Shown here: in pieces, positions 35,510 to 46,419 of the stretch
Layout: each line of letters begins with the position of its first letter
Position numbering within the stretch: the first letter of the stretch is position 1
Assembly (NCBI GenBank): GCA_932294295.1
Contig: OW028585.1
Coordinates: forward strand, 24,904,813-24,968,812
Reading direction: 5' to 3'
From: Alitta virens
Taxonomy: Eukaryota > Annelida > Polychaeta > Phyllodocida > Nereididae
Length of the DNA: 64,000 nucleotides
Notes under the pieces: generated by a model
The model's database searches: none
Told to the model about the DNA's origin: nothing
The model's input: the letters and a program-made list of their open reading frames with translations, nothing else
Made by a program: the position numbers and the translations under genes

Positions 35510-36774
35510 TTGAAGTCCATAAAATGTGAATGTCACACCTACCTTCGTATCCTGAAATTCTCATTGTGATCTACAAAATCCATATAGGGCTCTTAAATCT
35601 TTTGTCTTCAATAAGAATAAAAATATGCTATGCAGATAATATCGAACACACTGTTCATGTATGGTTTGCAATTTTTGATGATGGTGTGTCCTCACGTTTT
35701 GAAAACAATTTGCAACCTTTTATATGGCTGATTTTGAACCTCCTAGTGGAAATTTACAGGAAAATATTTATATGATTAATATCAGAAAATAATTAGATCA
35801 TTGGAATGTTTCATCAGACAAGACATTTTCTGGATTTATTTATCTGTTAGATATAGCAGCTACACATATTTGAGTTGGTAGCTGAATTATAAAACTGGAT
35901 AGACTAGCCAGTTATATCAATATTTATCAACCATTTCTCATCTGCTTCATTGATTGGCAATAGAAAAGAGTGTAAAATCTCAATTCCATTTAAGTGAGAA
36001 AAAAAAATCAGGACAATGTTATTTTATGAGTGAAAATGCATTATTCAACCGATGATTTCAAGAAAAAGACAATTTAAGCTTTGCTGCTTATGCACTAACT
36101 TTTTCTGCTCCAATGAAGAGTGACATTTTCTGCATTTTGTTACACTTATTGGGGCCCAATTGAGTGATAGTACCCGATATGTGGATAATTGATACAGAAT
36201 GTTTTTTTTTTTATTTAACAAATAATTTAAGCCTTATTTGCTAAAGTTGCTGGCAAGTCTCAGAATGGAGATGATGACATAAAATACAGGGCCGTAGCCA
36301 GCATGAGGCAGAAGAGGCCACTGCCTCGTCTGGTGTGGGTCAAATTATTTTTTGTCATACCAATTAAGGGAATAATCATCATTTTTACTATTTTTATTGA
36401 GTTCCCCTTGTCTGATTTCAACCTGTGGCTACGGCCTAGAAATACATGAGGAAGTAAACAAACATATTGATATGTCAACATAATAAACTTGTCACACTCG
36501 GTTATGATTGTGGGGTATTAAATAAGATTTGAAAAAAATTATATTAATAATCGTAGTTTACAATATAGGCCTAGTTTCCAAAGAGGGTTCTAAAGTATTT
36601 ATTCAGGGCCTTTTAGTAACATCTTGATATTTAGATACAGACCCAAATTTAGTAAAACTTTGTTTTGATCATTTATAGAAATGTTTTAGGGGGGTCAGAC
36701 CTGGGCATTTCAAAACTTTTTTTCCTTCATATTTTTGGACCACCAGACAGTGGTTAGTTTTACTGTTGACTTAC
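35510..36774. other. Intron of the unit B pseudogene, distal part
   Basis: Collinear with unit A 10020-10829 and unit C 54475-55857. Apart from the MITE at 36288-36437, no feature seen. Confidence 0.6.
36288..36437. mobile_element. Short hAT-like MITE, full-length form
   Basis: Ends AGGGCCGTAGCCA... and inverted ...TGGCTACGGCCT, with flanks TAAAATAC and AGAAATAC (6 of 8 match). The copy at the same site in unit C (about 55495-55543) keeps both ends but has lost about 100 bp of the interior. Confidence 0.7.
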
Positions 36775-37083
36775 CAGAAGATAGTGCTGGATATTTGGTG
36801 TAGTGACACAATTTGAGTACCCTCTTTGTTTCAGCAGTTGGCAAGCGAACAAACCGTCATTTTTCAGAGTGCTGTCAAATGCAAGACATTCAGTGCGGAA
36901 CTCGTTGCACTTTTTAATACATTGAGGCAGACTTTCTAAGTTGTACAAGCTTCCCTTGACACTTCTTTTAGGTGTCAGAAATCCAGCCTGACAATTGCTG
37001 ATGTACGTAGTACCGCAAAAATCGTGCACGCCAATTACAGCAGATACCACTAAAGTGGCTGATGTAATTAGAAAGGCCTTCAT
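36775..37083 (-). pseudogene. Exon 1 of the secreted cysteine-rich protein, unit B (exon itself intact)
   Basis: 103 codons from ATG 37083 to a canonical donor (TTCTG|GTAAGTC). It starts with a hydrophobic signal peptide (MKAFLITSATLVVSAVIG). The 7-cysteine domain that follows starts FCGTTYISNC and includes LPQCIKKCNEF, ECLAFD and FACQLLKQRGYSNC. The spacing is PAN/apple-like: C-x3-C, then C-x-(A/S)-F, then C-x-L. The mature core is almost identical to unit C, while the signal peptide and C-terminal edge differ. It would splice to the broken exon 2 at 31973 across a 4.8-kb intron, hence the pseudogene call for the gene. A TTTCTGCAG just before the ATG leaves open an upstream non-coding exon. 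Confidence 0.75.
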
Positions 37084-38550
37084 TTCTGCAGAAATTTTTT
37101 TTTGTTGGGACTGTATTTAACCAGATCTGATCTGAATATTAATGTACAAAAATGCACAGACAGCCTTTTATTAAGAGTCATTAAAGACCAAATGTCTTTT
37201 CTAAAAAATGCACTGATGTGTCAAACAAAGCCTAACTGACTTGCTTTTAGGTCATTTACAGATCTAAAAATTCCCATGAATATGTGGATGATCGTACAGT
37301 TTTTGACTTGCTTTCACTATATATAATATGTATAATATTATATAATATGTATATATGAATTTGAATATCAATTTTGACATTTTGGTATAAGATGAAGGTA
37401 TTATGGTTTATTGAACACACCATAATGTGATAACAAGGCCTTAGAAAGTCATGAACTTCTGTTTGTGGGTCTTCTGGTTAATAATTGTGGTGGGGCATTA
37501 CATACGAAGACATTCAAATTAATTATTTAGGTGTTGAGTGTGCCTTTGAGGCAAAAAACAAAAACAAGAAATAAAAAAACAAACAAAAGCAGCTTTTCCA
37601 AATAAAAGGATGGTATCACACAATGCAGGTTTGTCTCACACTAAAAATATGCTCTTGCTGTTGAATGTATTTGCCTCTAAGACTGACTAACTGGTTATTT
37701 ATTTGACTAACTTGTTATGTATTTGACTAACTGGTTATTATAAATGATAAGTTAGCTAGTCCAGACACATTCAAGCCTATATGTCCAGTGCGTTAGACTG
37801 TATTCAGTCACTTTGACACACAACTTATAATTGGACACTTTCCAATATCAACAAAGGCTTAACTGTCCATTAATTCTCAACTGCAATGATAAAAACAATG
37901 AACCAATAGGTATAGACAGTCACTGGTGTTAATATTTAGTATTTACATTTTTACATAATACAGAGTTACTTAAATTGAATTAACATTAGAATTTAAAAGC
38001 TTAAAGAATAATACTACCTTGACCACAGATGGTTACCAGCCTTCCGCTGGCGATGGATATCTTTGTGAAATGAAAGACTCGAGGATCTGAAAGTGTCTCA
38101 TCAATAGTCTTGACAATACCTTGTGGAGTTTCTTCAAATTATTGTCCAATTACTTGATTGTATTGTAATCGATCTGACAAAAGTATTCTACCAAGCAATT
38201 TTGTGTGCAGATTATTATCAGTTTAATTGAACTAAAGAACTTTACCGATCAGATTGTTTCCAAATTCTGTCATTCTGTTAAAAAAAAAGAGTTTGAATAA
38301 AAGCGCACCCACACAAATGCATTGCAAATAAGTATGACCAAAACAGTAATTTCTTTGCCCGTAAAAGCTCTTTGTACAATGATAAATTAACAGTATTGTC
38401 TCAATGGCCTTGTCATTGTCAATAGGATTTAGTGCTTTTCATTTCTCTATTAAATTGCAGCTATTTGTGAATTGAAAATTTCAAAGAGTACATTGTTCTT
38501 TAGAAATCTCAATAACTTTTATGTATAAGACATCCACATAATGTATTATT
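37084..38550. other. Upstream flank of gene B and start of unit C; no gene
   Basis: The region upstream of exon 1 (37084-37590) has a weak TATA-like GTTAAATACAG about 40 bp before the ATG. From about 37591 it matches unit A 1541-2540, including the 20-bp tandem repeats at about 37685-37745. The AATGAAATACAATAATACAT palindrome of A and D is absent. Confidence 0.55.
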
Positions 38551-39044
38551 ATATATATACTTTTATTGACACAGTAATATCATACATGATACATTTGTAA
38601 AAAAAAACAGATAAAAAAACGTGTACTAAGTCTACTTCTATTCACTATTTCTATATTCAATATATATATACATGGTATAAAAGTTAAAGGTATACATTAT
38701 CAATGGATTATCTATACATCCATGGTCCCAGTTGCTGAACAATAGCACAGTAATATGAGCATTAAGTTTCGATTACATACATTTGTTAAAAAAAAAAATA
38801 TATATATAGACATATATCACATGTAAATAAATACATATATTACTGCAGTTAATACTGTTCATTATCATGATGTTAATTTAAGTACAACATTTTAATTAGG
38901 AGTATGTATAACAAGGCATCGTGCCTAACTGTGCATGGATGTAAAATCACATTGATCACAATATATAAAAATGCTTGTAGTGCAGAAACTGCTAGTTTGA
39001 GGGGTGATGGTTAATGCTCGACGATGGATGATGACCCAAACATT

Positions 39045-39623
39045 CATTAGGCATCAATATTTTCAAGAAATTTTCCAAGGGATTTTAACAACTCAGGCTC
39101 TTTTGATTTCATGATGGTCTTAAATTTGTCTTCTTTGTTTCGTTGCTCAAAATTGTCTATGTGATCATTAGCTATTTTAAAGAGGTCCTCACGACTAAGT
39201 GTTTTATGTGGGCATACTATGGGACAATGTTTTTCATCTTCGATTACATTTTAGGCATAATCTCTCAACTGCTGGCAATATAGGGTTTTCATGTCTACCT
39301 GTTTCAATTCGTAAATTATGTGAGCTTACTCTAAATCTGGCTATTTTATCATACATTTTTCTGCTAAGGTTAAGTAGAAGGTAGGGTTCTAGCCTGTAAT
39401 CAGACTTGATGAGTTTATAAGTTCTAAGTTTTGGCTGTAGTGTAGAGTCATTGATTTCAGCTAGCATAGTTTCCTGACATTTCTCATATATTTTAGATTT
39501 GAACGTTTTAGCAATGGATTCTAGCTCATTGTTTACAAGTCTTAAATGGTCTCTTTGTGGATAGTGTTCATTGAGCATATGAATAATTTTCCCAACCCAA
39601 GCATTATTACCAGAAGTGTGCAT
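39045..39623 (-). pseudogene. LINE ORF2 C-terminal region
   Basis: Contains QPKLRTYKLIKSD, KIARFRVSSHNLRIETGRH, then CLKCN and, after a one-base shift near 39240, VIEDEKHCPIVCP and KEPELLKSLGKFLENID with a stop. The C-x2-C...H-C-x3-C pattern is a zinc-finger-like motif common at LINE ORF2 C-termini. The same region is open in the truncated copy at 22004-22597. Confidence 0.8.
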
Positions 39624-39868
39624 ATCTTTTTGCTCATTTAAACATTTTTTTAGAATATTATTAGCGGGCAGTTTTTCTAGTTAATCCAATAGTTGATTAT
39701 TCTAAACTGTTGTCGTACATGTAATGGGAATCTGCCAGTCTCACCATACACAGCTTGTGATGAGGTCTGTTTCCTAACTCCTAACATATTTTTTAGGTAT
39801 CCTAATTGTTTTAGGTATCCTAATTGTACCTTCTCTAGTTCATTTACAGGTTTGTTACTGGACCATAT

Positions 39869-41062
39869 TTAACAAGGAATAATATGTCCTAGTGTCTGCT
39901 TGGTGTCACTTTGCAAAGCAAAAAGTGCTTTTTGTGCTTGTGTAACAAGATAAGCAGTCATTTTTTTATGCAAGTTACGATTGTTTGTTAACACATGGCC
40001 AAGATATTTAAAGGACTCAACATTCTCAATTTCTTGGGTATCATAGTAAAAATGATTTTGTCTGTTATTGCCAAATTTCATTATTTTAGTTTTTCCTACA
40101 TTCACAATTAGATGCCACTTTTTGCAGAAATCATGGAGAGAATTTATGCTTCTTTGGAGTGATGTTGCAGAATGTGCAAGTAGAATTATATCGTCAGCAT
40201 ATGAAATATGTGTGAGCATGAGATTACTAAGTGCTACACCATTTGATTCCTTTAAATAATTGGGCAGGTCAGATAGAAATTCATTAAACAACTTGGGACT
40301 GAGAATTCCACCTTGCAAAACGCCATAGCTGCTATTGATCGTATCTCCAATATTGCCTAAATGATAAACTCTAGCTTTAGCTTTGTCATACATGCTCATT
40401 ATTGTATTAAGCATTTTATTGCCTATCTTTTGATTCATAAGTTTATAGTATAGAGCATTTCTGTTAATGTAGTCAAATGCCTTTGTAAAATCGACCAAAC
40501 AGAGATAGAGAGGTTTATGATTTTGCTTTTGGTATTTAATTACAGTATCAAGAATAAAGACACAGTCAGCTGTGCTTGCTCCTGGGGTAAACCCAAATTG
40601 GCAGGGATCATCAAGATTTAGAACCTCATTTTTATAGTAAAGTTGTGCGTTTAAGATAGAGTCAAAAATTTTACCCATAACAACATTTATTGTGATTTTT
40701 CTGTAGTTATCTGGATTAGACTTGTCTCCCTTTTTGTGCAAAGCTTTAATTAGTCCTTCTGACCACTGAGTAGGATATTCGCCTCGATCAAGTACGTAGT
40801 TAAACACTGCACAGAAAGGTGTTATTAATTTCTCACTTGCATACTTATAAAATTCCGCAGGTATCCCATCTATTCCGGCAGCTTTATTGCATTTTAATTT
40901 CTTTAGGTGTATTGTTATTTCCTCATCTGTAATTACACTATCACAGATATGAGTAGATAAAGGGTTGTCACAGGAATAGGATGATGACTGCAGAATATTA
41001 ACAATCAGTCTCATATGTTCATTGTCAAAGTATTCAATAGAAAGGGGTTGGGACTGTTGCAT
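39869..41062 (-). pseudogene. LINE reverse transcriptase domain
   Basis: About 397 open codons. Recognisable RT blocks in order: AAGIDGIPAEFYKY, LIKALHKKGDKSNPDNYRKI, QFGFTPGASTADCVF, LVDFTKAFDYINR, YGVLQGGILSPKLFNEF, the catalytic box SYADDIILLA, and the thumb VNVGKTKIMKFG. It copies LINE RNA at the nicked target (target-primed reverse transcription). The catalytic aspartates are intact in this stretch, but it is separated from the endonuclease by stops and frameshifts at 41063-41392. Confidence 0.92.
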
Positions 41063-41392
41063 AAAGTATTCATGGAACGTGTTCAGGTCAGGTTCATTAG
41101 ATTGATTATTACCAGATTTTTTTCAGTTTATTCCAGTGTTTCCAACATTCTGCTTGGTTACTGCTAAGAATATGTTCTAGATTTTCCCTATTACTTAGTT
41201 GGAAATGTCTCACTTTTCTTTGTAGTGTCTGTTTATAAGCCTTGCAAAGATTACAATATTCATTTTTATGTGCATCTGCAGAAATGTCATTATTTTTTGC
41301 AAAGTTGTTGACTAGCTTTCGTTACTCTTTACATTCATCATCAAACCATTTGTTACTTGGGAATGTGCAATTATGTGATTTGGACTTCTTTT

Positions 41393-42831
41393 TTATAGAA
41401 GAATGCTATCAGTTACGTACTTGAAAACTGTATCAATTAGTGTGTCTGTATTAACATTATTTTCAATATCACAGCCTAGTTGAAAGAGTGTTTGCTGAGC
41501 ATCTTCATTATCATAGTTAGTCATATATTCATTAAGTTTATTTCTATCATACACATATTTGAAAGTTGTGTTTTTCGGCTTATCACCTACTCTGGGATTA
41601 CAGTTGTTCATTTCCCTCACTAATGGTAATTTGAACCAAAATTCTAATGATCGATGATCTGACTCAACAAGTTTTGGCATTATTTCTAAATTCTGTAAGA
41701 TGTTGAATAAGTTTTTAGTACAGAACAAATAAACAACACTTTGACCTAGCGGGGCATAGCATGTAAAGTCACAGGTTTTATCAGCATTGTAATATCCATT
41801 CATAATTTTAAGATTGCTAGCTTTACATAGATCTAGAAGTTCTTTACCATATGTATTTATGACGCTGTCTTTTGACTGTCTTTGGTGGCATGGCCAGTAT
41901 TGATTTACTCCAATGACGTGAGACACTGCATTATTTAGTTCTGTAATAATATCAGAATTTCTAGCACATAAGTTTTCTTCGACATCACTTAATATCCCAG
42001 TTCTACTATTAAATTCACCAAAGATTGCTACATAAGGTGTTTTGTTAAGATATGATGCAACATCTTCCCTAATCTGGTTGTAAATATCATTGCTGTAGCT
42101 ACTATTAATGTTAATTTTACTTCCCTGAGGGGTATGTACAGTCCACCTAAATATATTTCTGACTGATTACTTCCTGAAATTTTCAACCAGATTACATGTT
42201 CTTTAGTTTTCACAATAGATACAGTTTTAGATGTAACACATTTTTTATCAAGACAGCGATGCCACCTGAGGGTCTCCTAGCTTTAGGGAGTTGAAAACTC
42301 CTTTGACAGTGGGAATAGTGGTACCCATCAATGTTAGCTTGAAAACTTATCTAGTTTCATTGTTTCACACAAGAATATGATATCACTATTTTTAACTAGC
42401 TGTCTAATTTCTTGGATCTCAAATTTTTTACCTATACCCTGAATATTCCATGACAGTTCTTTTAGAGTTTTTTTATCATAATGTGTACTAGCATATGTAA
42501 TATTCAATGATGTGAACTGGTTTTTGTTATGATCATCATTTAAAATCTGAGTTTCTGACCAATGATTTAAATTGTTTAAGTTAGAGCCTGAGTCCCCAAA
42601 AGTATTCTGAGCAAAAGGGGTATCAAAAGGTTTAGCAATAGAAATCATCACGTCATCTTCTAACATTACACCACCGACATCACAATCATACACATTAAGA
42701 TCAGCAAAATTTGACAAACTTTGCTCATTAATATCATTGTTACTCTCATTACATGATCTATCAATTGCACATAACTGGTTTGCAACTGGAACCTGTCTAA
42801 TGAAAAACCCATTTGACAATAGAGGCAACAT
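41393..42831 (-). pseudogene. LINE apurinic-like endonuclease (broken ORF2 N-terminus)
   Basis: ORF2 begins at an ATG at 42831 that shares its A with the ORF1 stop (TAATG). After about 120 non-conserved residues come LKELSWNIQGI (metal-binding Asn) and IIFLCETM (catalytic Glu). A stop follows at 42334. The domain then continues in other frames: YLGGLYIP, GEFNSRTG (normally GDFN in the family), and the final VESDHRSLEF with the catalytic Asp-His. Besides the frameshifts at about 42230 and 42100, the GDFN aspartate has become Glu (GAA). Confidence 0.82.
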
Positions 42832-43433
42832 TAAAACACAGTCTGTCTTTGGATGAATGAGCCATATGAATGTTGTCCCGAAGTTTGGGCTCTAGCATTG
42901 CACACAAACTCTACTAGCCCCTCCTCACTTGCAACAGCTTCAAGATAACTGTTGACTTTGCGCAAAGTGTTCTGTCTGTGATTGTTACCAGCTTGAGGGA
43001 GGCCAGAGAGCACAATGCAGGACCAAGGGAATGTTCTGCATGTTTCTTTCAACAAGTGTTCATAACGAGCACAGATGGCTTCAGCTGGGAGACCATTTGC
43101 AGCTTCGATGTCCCCAGCCATAAGAGCTACACAGTCAGGGTCAGTGGAGGGCTTCATATGCAGAACTCTAGAAGCGATATGAGGGATGGTTCCCCCCGGA
43201 AGGGCGAAGCTAACCGCAACCAGTCCTCGGTCTTTCAGTCCTTGTGTAATTCCGTGAGTGTTCGAACTGCCGAGCACAAGAACCTTCGGATGTCTGATAT
43301 GGGGTACAAATGGAGTATTGGGGGTGACAGGTTTCTCAAGAAGGCGACTTTGCTGAGGGACACTGACAGCCGATGGTGCTGACTGTCGAGGAACACGTCC
43401 GGATGAGATAGGCTTGGGAAGTTCATAAAACAA
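42796..43433 (-). pseudogene. LINE ORF1, SGNH-hydrolase (esterase-like) domain
   Basis: After a Pro/Ser-rich linker (PKPISSGRVPRQSAP) an alpha/beta hydrolase-like segment starts HPKVLVLGSSNTHGI, where the Ser is the likely nucleophile of a GDSL/SGNH fold. It continues with DCVALMAGDIEAANG and CIVLSGLPQAGNN. In the main frame it ends at a TAA (42833-42831). A one-base shift near 42890 would give LRDNIHMAHSSKDRL, which looks like the expected Asp-x-x-His block, so the apparent C-terminus may be a frameshift product. Such domains are known in ORF1 of CR1-type LINEs, where they are thought to act on RNP or membrane targeting. Confidence 0.75.
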
Positions 43434-43790
43434 GCCATGTCGAACATCTCACCACAGCCCCAAAAACTGTCAGTCTCAGTGTTGTGGATGAGGTGCCTAT
43501 TTCCTGTGTTAAGAAGAACTTTGCAGAAAATGGGATTCTGCTGGCCTTCTCATTTAGTATCTCGGTCATGATCTCAGCCTTACACTCATGCCATTGTTGG
43601 TTCTGCATAATAGTCATGACAGCTATACTGATAGGCATGTTCAGCACTTTTAAACTGGATGCCATTTACAGACAGCAGACCCAAGTGGAAATTTGAAAAA
43701 ATCTGAAAACGTCCACTTGCACGAAACAACAACAATTCTTTTTTGTCATCGGGCACAGTCACATTTGTAGTCAAGGGTCTCACGGTCTCT
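43423..43790 (-). pseudogene. LINE ORF1, NADAR (YbiA-like) domain remnant
   Basis: The first frame reads FSNFHLGLLSVNGIQFKSAEHAYQY, matching the NADAR signature FSNF...(S)xEHxxQ. A second frame gives WHECKAEIMTEILNEK, and a third gives RHLIHNTETDSFWGCGE, carrying the conserved W-G-x-G motif. NADAR proteins act on NAD/ADP-ribose-derived or riboflavin-intermediate N-glycosides. The order and spacing fit one domain, with an internal deletion of roughly 30-40 residues and two frameshifts. It lies inside the LINE boundaries set by the TATTATT duplication, and the frame is open to the 5' end with no ATG. It is therefore part of ORF1, not of a neighbouring host gene. Confidence 0.8.
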
Positions 43791-43808
43791 GGTTGCTGAA
43801 TTATTATT

Positions 43809-46138
43809 GTATTTCATTGTGGCTACTATGCTATATATTTGTTATCTTTGTTCTAGTCTGAACACTCTTTAGGGTCATGCACTATACAATACCAACTGCC
43901 AAGTCCCCATTCCTATTGGTAATGCCTCTTAAAACACTGGTCCCTGACAAAGGACCTAGAAGTGCACACTGACAATAGTGTGACCCCATTCTATGGTGTC
44001 TCCATGTTCTTGTTTATCACACTGAGGTATATTCAACAGATTGTGATATTACCATATCTTACAGAAATCAAACAAAAATCCAATTACTGCCTGTTCAAAT
44101 GCAAACATCTGAAAAACGTTTTCTGATGACCAGATGTGGTAGATTGAAAGCTGAAACAATTCTCATGTTTAGGTAACACCAGGGTTTGGAAAAACAAAGA
44201 TATTGGTACAACAATAAACTTGAATATGATATGCAACAGTCACTATTGATGCTATATTTGTCCATCTCGTGCAAAAAGGAAATATGGCATGAGAGGTAAA
44301 GACAGACTTTATTTAACAACATCCAAAGGCTGTACATACTGAGACTAGAGTGGCAAGAAGTACACGGTTTGGGGCCTAATCCACAAATAATGAAGGCATG
44401 TCTTTTGTGTCAAGCTGAGTAATTCTTAAAAACATGCATTCTGACTACAAATAAAGTCTGAGCCCTATGAAGCATATAGTGACGAATATCAGCAGAGCAT
44501 TTTATAATACTTTGAGCAATGTTTGCAAAGTTACATCTGTCGAAACAATTTCGGTGTGACAGCCAATTTAGCAAGGTAATATCTCGTAAATTCATGTTCA
44601 TTTTGAAGAATATCATGTATTTAACATTAGCATGAAGTGATGTGGCAAAAACTATGTAAATTGGTTTGTGTTGCAGTAGTTGAGGTTAAAGTGGTCGACG
44701 CAAGTGTACCAAATTTATGTAGTGATATTTTTAAGTGACACCTTCTCACTAAAATCTTATTATAATTGTTCTAAAAAAAAAGCATATATTGACCAACAGG
44801 ACACCTGATCTGATTTTTAGGTCAATACTATATCGAATACTGATTTGGAATTACTAACTAACACATGGAAATAATGTTATAATTGTCCTTTGTAGGAACA
44901 AGGACAAGTTATAGCACTGTATCAGTTTGTTAAAGGAGTCTGACAATCAATGTAAACTGCTGATTTGATAATTTCAGTCAGTATGTGCAGTATGTGCAGT
45001 ATGTGCTGTCCATAGTTCATTCTGCACAAATGCTACGCTTGCGACATGTCACACTTTTGTCCACATTCTTCATAGATTAGGCCTTAGGTAAGGCAATGCA
45101 TTGTGATCTAAATTGTCCTAATGCAGCCAGGAACTATGCCGGAAGACTGAGTACTATGTGAGCGATTTTGTGTTGGGCTTGCAGGTGACAGAGGTTAATT
45201 GTGACATAGACTTTCTGTCAATTACTATCTGTATTTGCACATATATAATGCAGTTAGAAACCCACATGCTGTCATCCTTTTCAGCAATAATCTGTACAGG
45301 CACAGAGTCGCTGTAGATATACACATATATATATATTGCCCTAATTAACACCAATTTGAGAGTATTTTCTGCACAGAGGAAGACTTACATAGATCAGCTG
45401 CCCAGTTTACCTAATTGCAGAAAATTCAATATAAGCACACATTTCTGTGGATCCTACTACATTTTCAATATAATAAGGACAATGTTTATAATTTCTAAGT
45501 GCTAATTTAATAGGATGCATATTGCCTAGTATTCATGATACAGACAAAACAAATTATCGAGGAATTTAATGATCACAGTTCCTGTGGTTGGAACAATTAA
45601 TGCGGTGTTGTCATCCTCTCCTTAAAGTTTATTAATCAACCAAGCTCACATTTCTAAAATAACCATTAAACTCCTACAGACAATAGGAATCGTGTGTAAG
45701 ATGAAACATATTTTTCATGGGAATACTGTTGACACTAATCTATGCTTTGATCTTGTCCCATCTGAAGTACGGAAGTTTATGTTGGAAGTGAAAACCTAAG
45801 TAACAAAATTGCAAAAGAACACATTTGGAATGGTCGCAAATAAATACAATGGCCACACAGATCCAGTATTCAGAAAGTTAGGTCTTTCGAAAGAGTGTAT
45901 TAAATTCTGCAATTATCGATAAAATAATCGAAGAGTGTTGAGGCATTTGTTTTAAAGTCTATTTAAGTATCATTATAAGTTTACTATTGGTAATTGCTAT
46001 GTTTTCAATTCATGATAATTACTGTTACATTGTCATTCATTCAGCTTCATCATTTATTTCCATTGCTTCACATTTACCTGTGAATCTCTTCAGTGTTGGT
46101 TTCTTTAGAATTCTTCTGTTTATATTCAAGCATCGGTT
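43809..46138. other. Unit C flanking sequence, no gene
   Basis: Collinear with unit A from about 2541 to 5235, with deletions (for example about 2610-2940). No intact ORF. Confidence 0.6.
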
Positions 46139-46151
46139 TATCAAATATTGC

Positions 46152-46406
46152 GCCCTCGAAGGTCCTGGGCCTCCACGCAGCGAGTGTGGAAACACTTGGG
46201 GTGAAGTCCTCTATCCCCAGTGGCTAAAACAGGACAGTGCACATTGCACAAGCTGCTCCAGCTATCCAACGCAGACAATTATTGATTTTTTACATGCTTC
46301 TGGTTTCTACTAACAACTATAGATAATCAATCTTACCCTAGAGAGCCTCTACATAGCCCACTCAGGTGCTGATGAGGCATTAAACAATAATACTAATTAA
46401 CTAACT
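46152..46406 (+). mobile_element. 5'-truncated LINE tail with 13-bp target duplication
   Basis: TATCAAATATTGC flanks it at 46139-46151 and 46407-46419 and occurs once in unit B (29808-29820). The 255-bp insert opens directly in a coding frame (ending at TAA 46311-46313) that encodes a LINE ORF2 C-terminus with LYPQWLKQDSAHCTSCSSYP. A short 3' UTR follows, ending TTAAACAATAATACTAATTA and a TAACTAAC tail. It is a different LINE family from the 38551-43801 element. Confidence 0.85.
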
Positions 46407-46419
46407 TATCAAATATTGC

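Larger units (their letters stand above)
24347..37590 (-). repeat. Tandem repeat unit B
   Basis: Collinear with unit A from its position 3022 onward and with unit C. It lacks the first 1.5 kb of the unit. It carries a pseudo-exon 2 (31668-31973), an intact exon 1 (36775-37083) and four private insertions (24428-27390, 28625-29430, 33073-35509, 36288-36437, the last shared with C in deleted form). Divergence from A, C and D is greater than between A and D. Confidence 0.88.
38551..43801 (-). mobile_element. Nearly full-length APE-type LINE with NADAR/SGNH ORF1
   Basis: Target duplication TATTATT at 38544-38550 and 43802-43808; the unoccupied site is seen in unit A near 2535. Order on the minus strand is NADAR-like domain (43790-43423), SGNH-hydrolase domain (43433-42831), APE endonuclease (42831-41393), reverse transcriptase (41062-39869), C-terminal zinc-finger-like motif (39623-39050), then a 3' UTR ending GTCAATAAAAG and a (TA)n tail. 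ORF1 is open to the left edge without an ATG, so the copy is 5'-truncated within ORF1. Several frameshifts make it inactive. The esterase-type ORF1 recalls CR1/L2-group LINEs; the clade was not determined. Confidence 0.9.
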
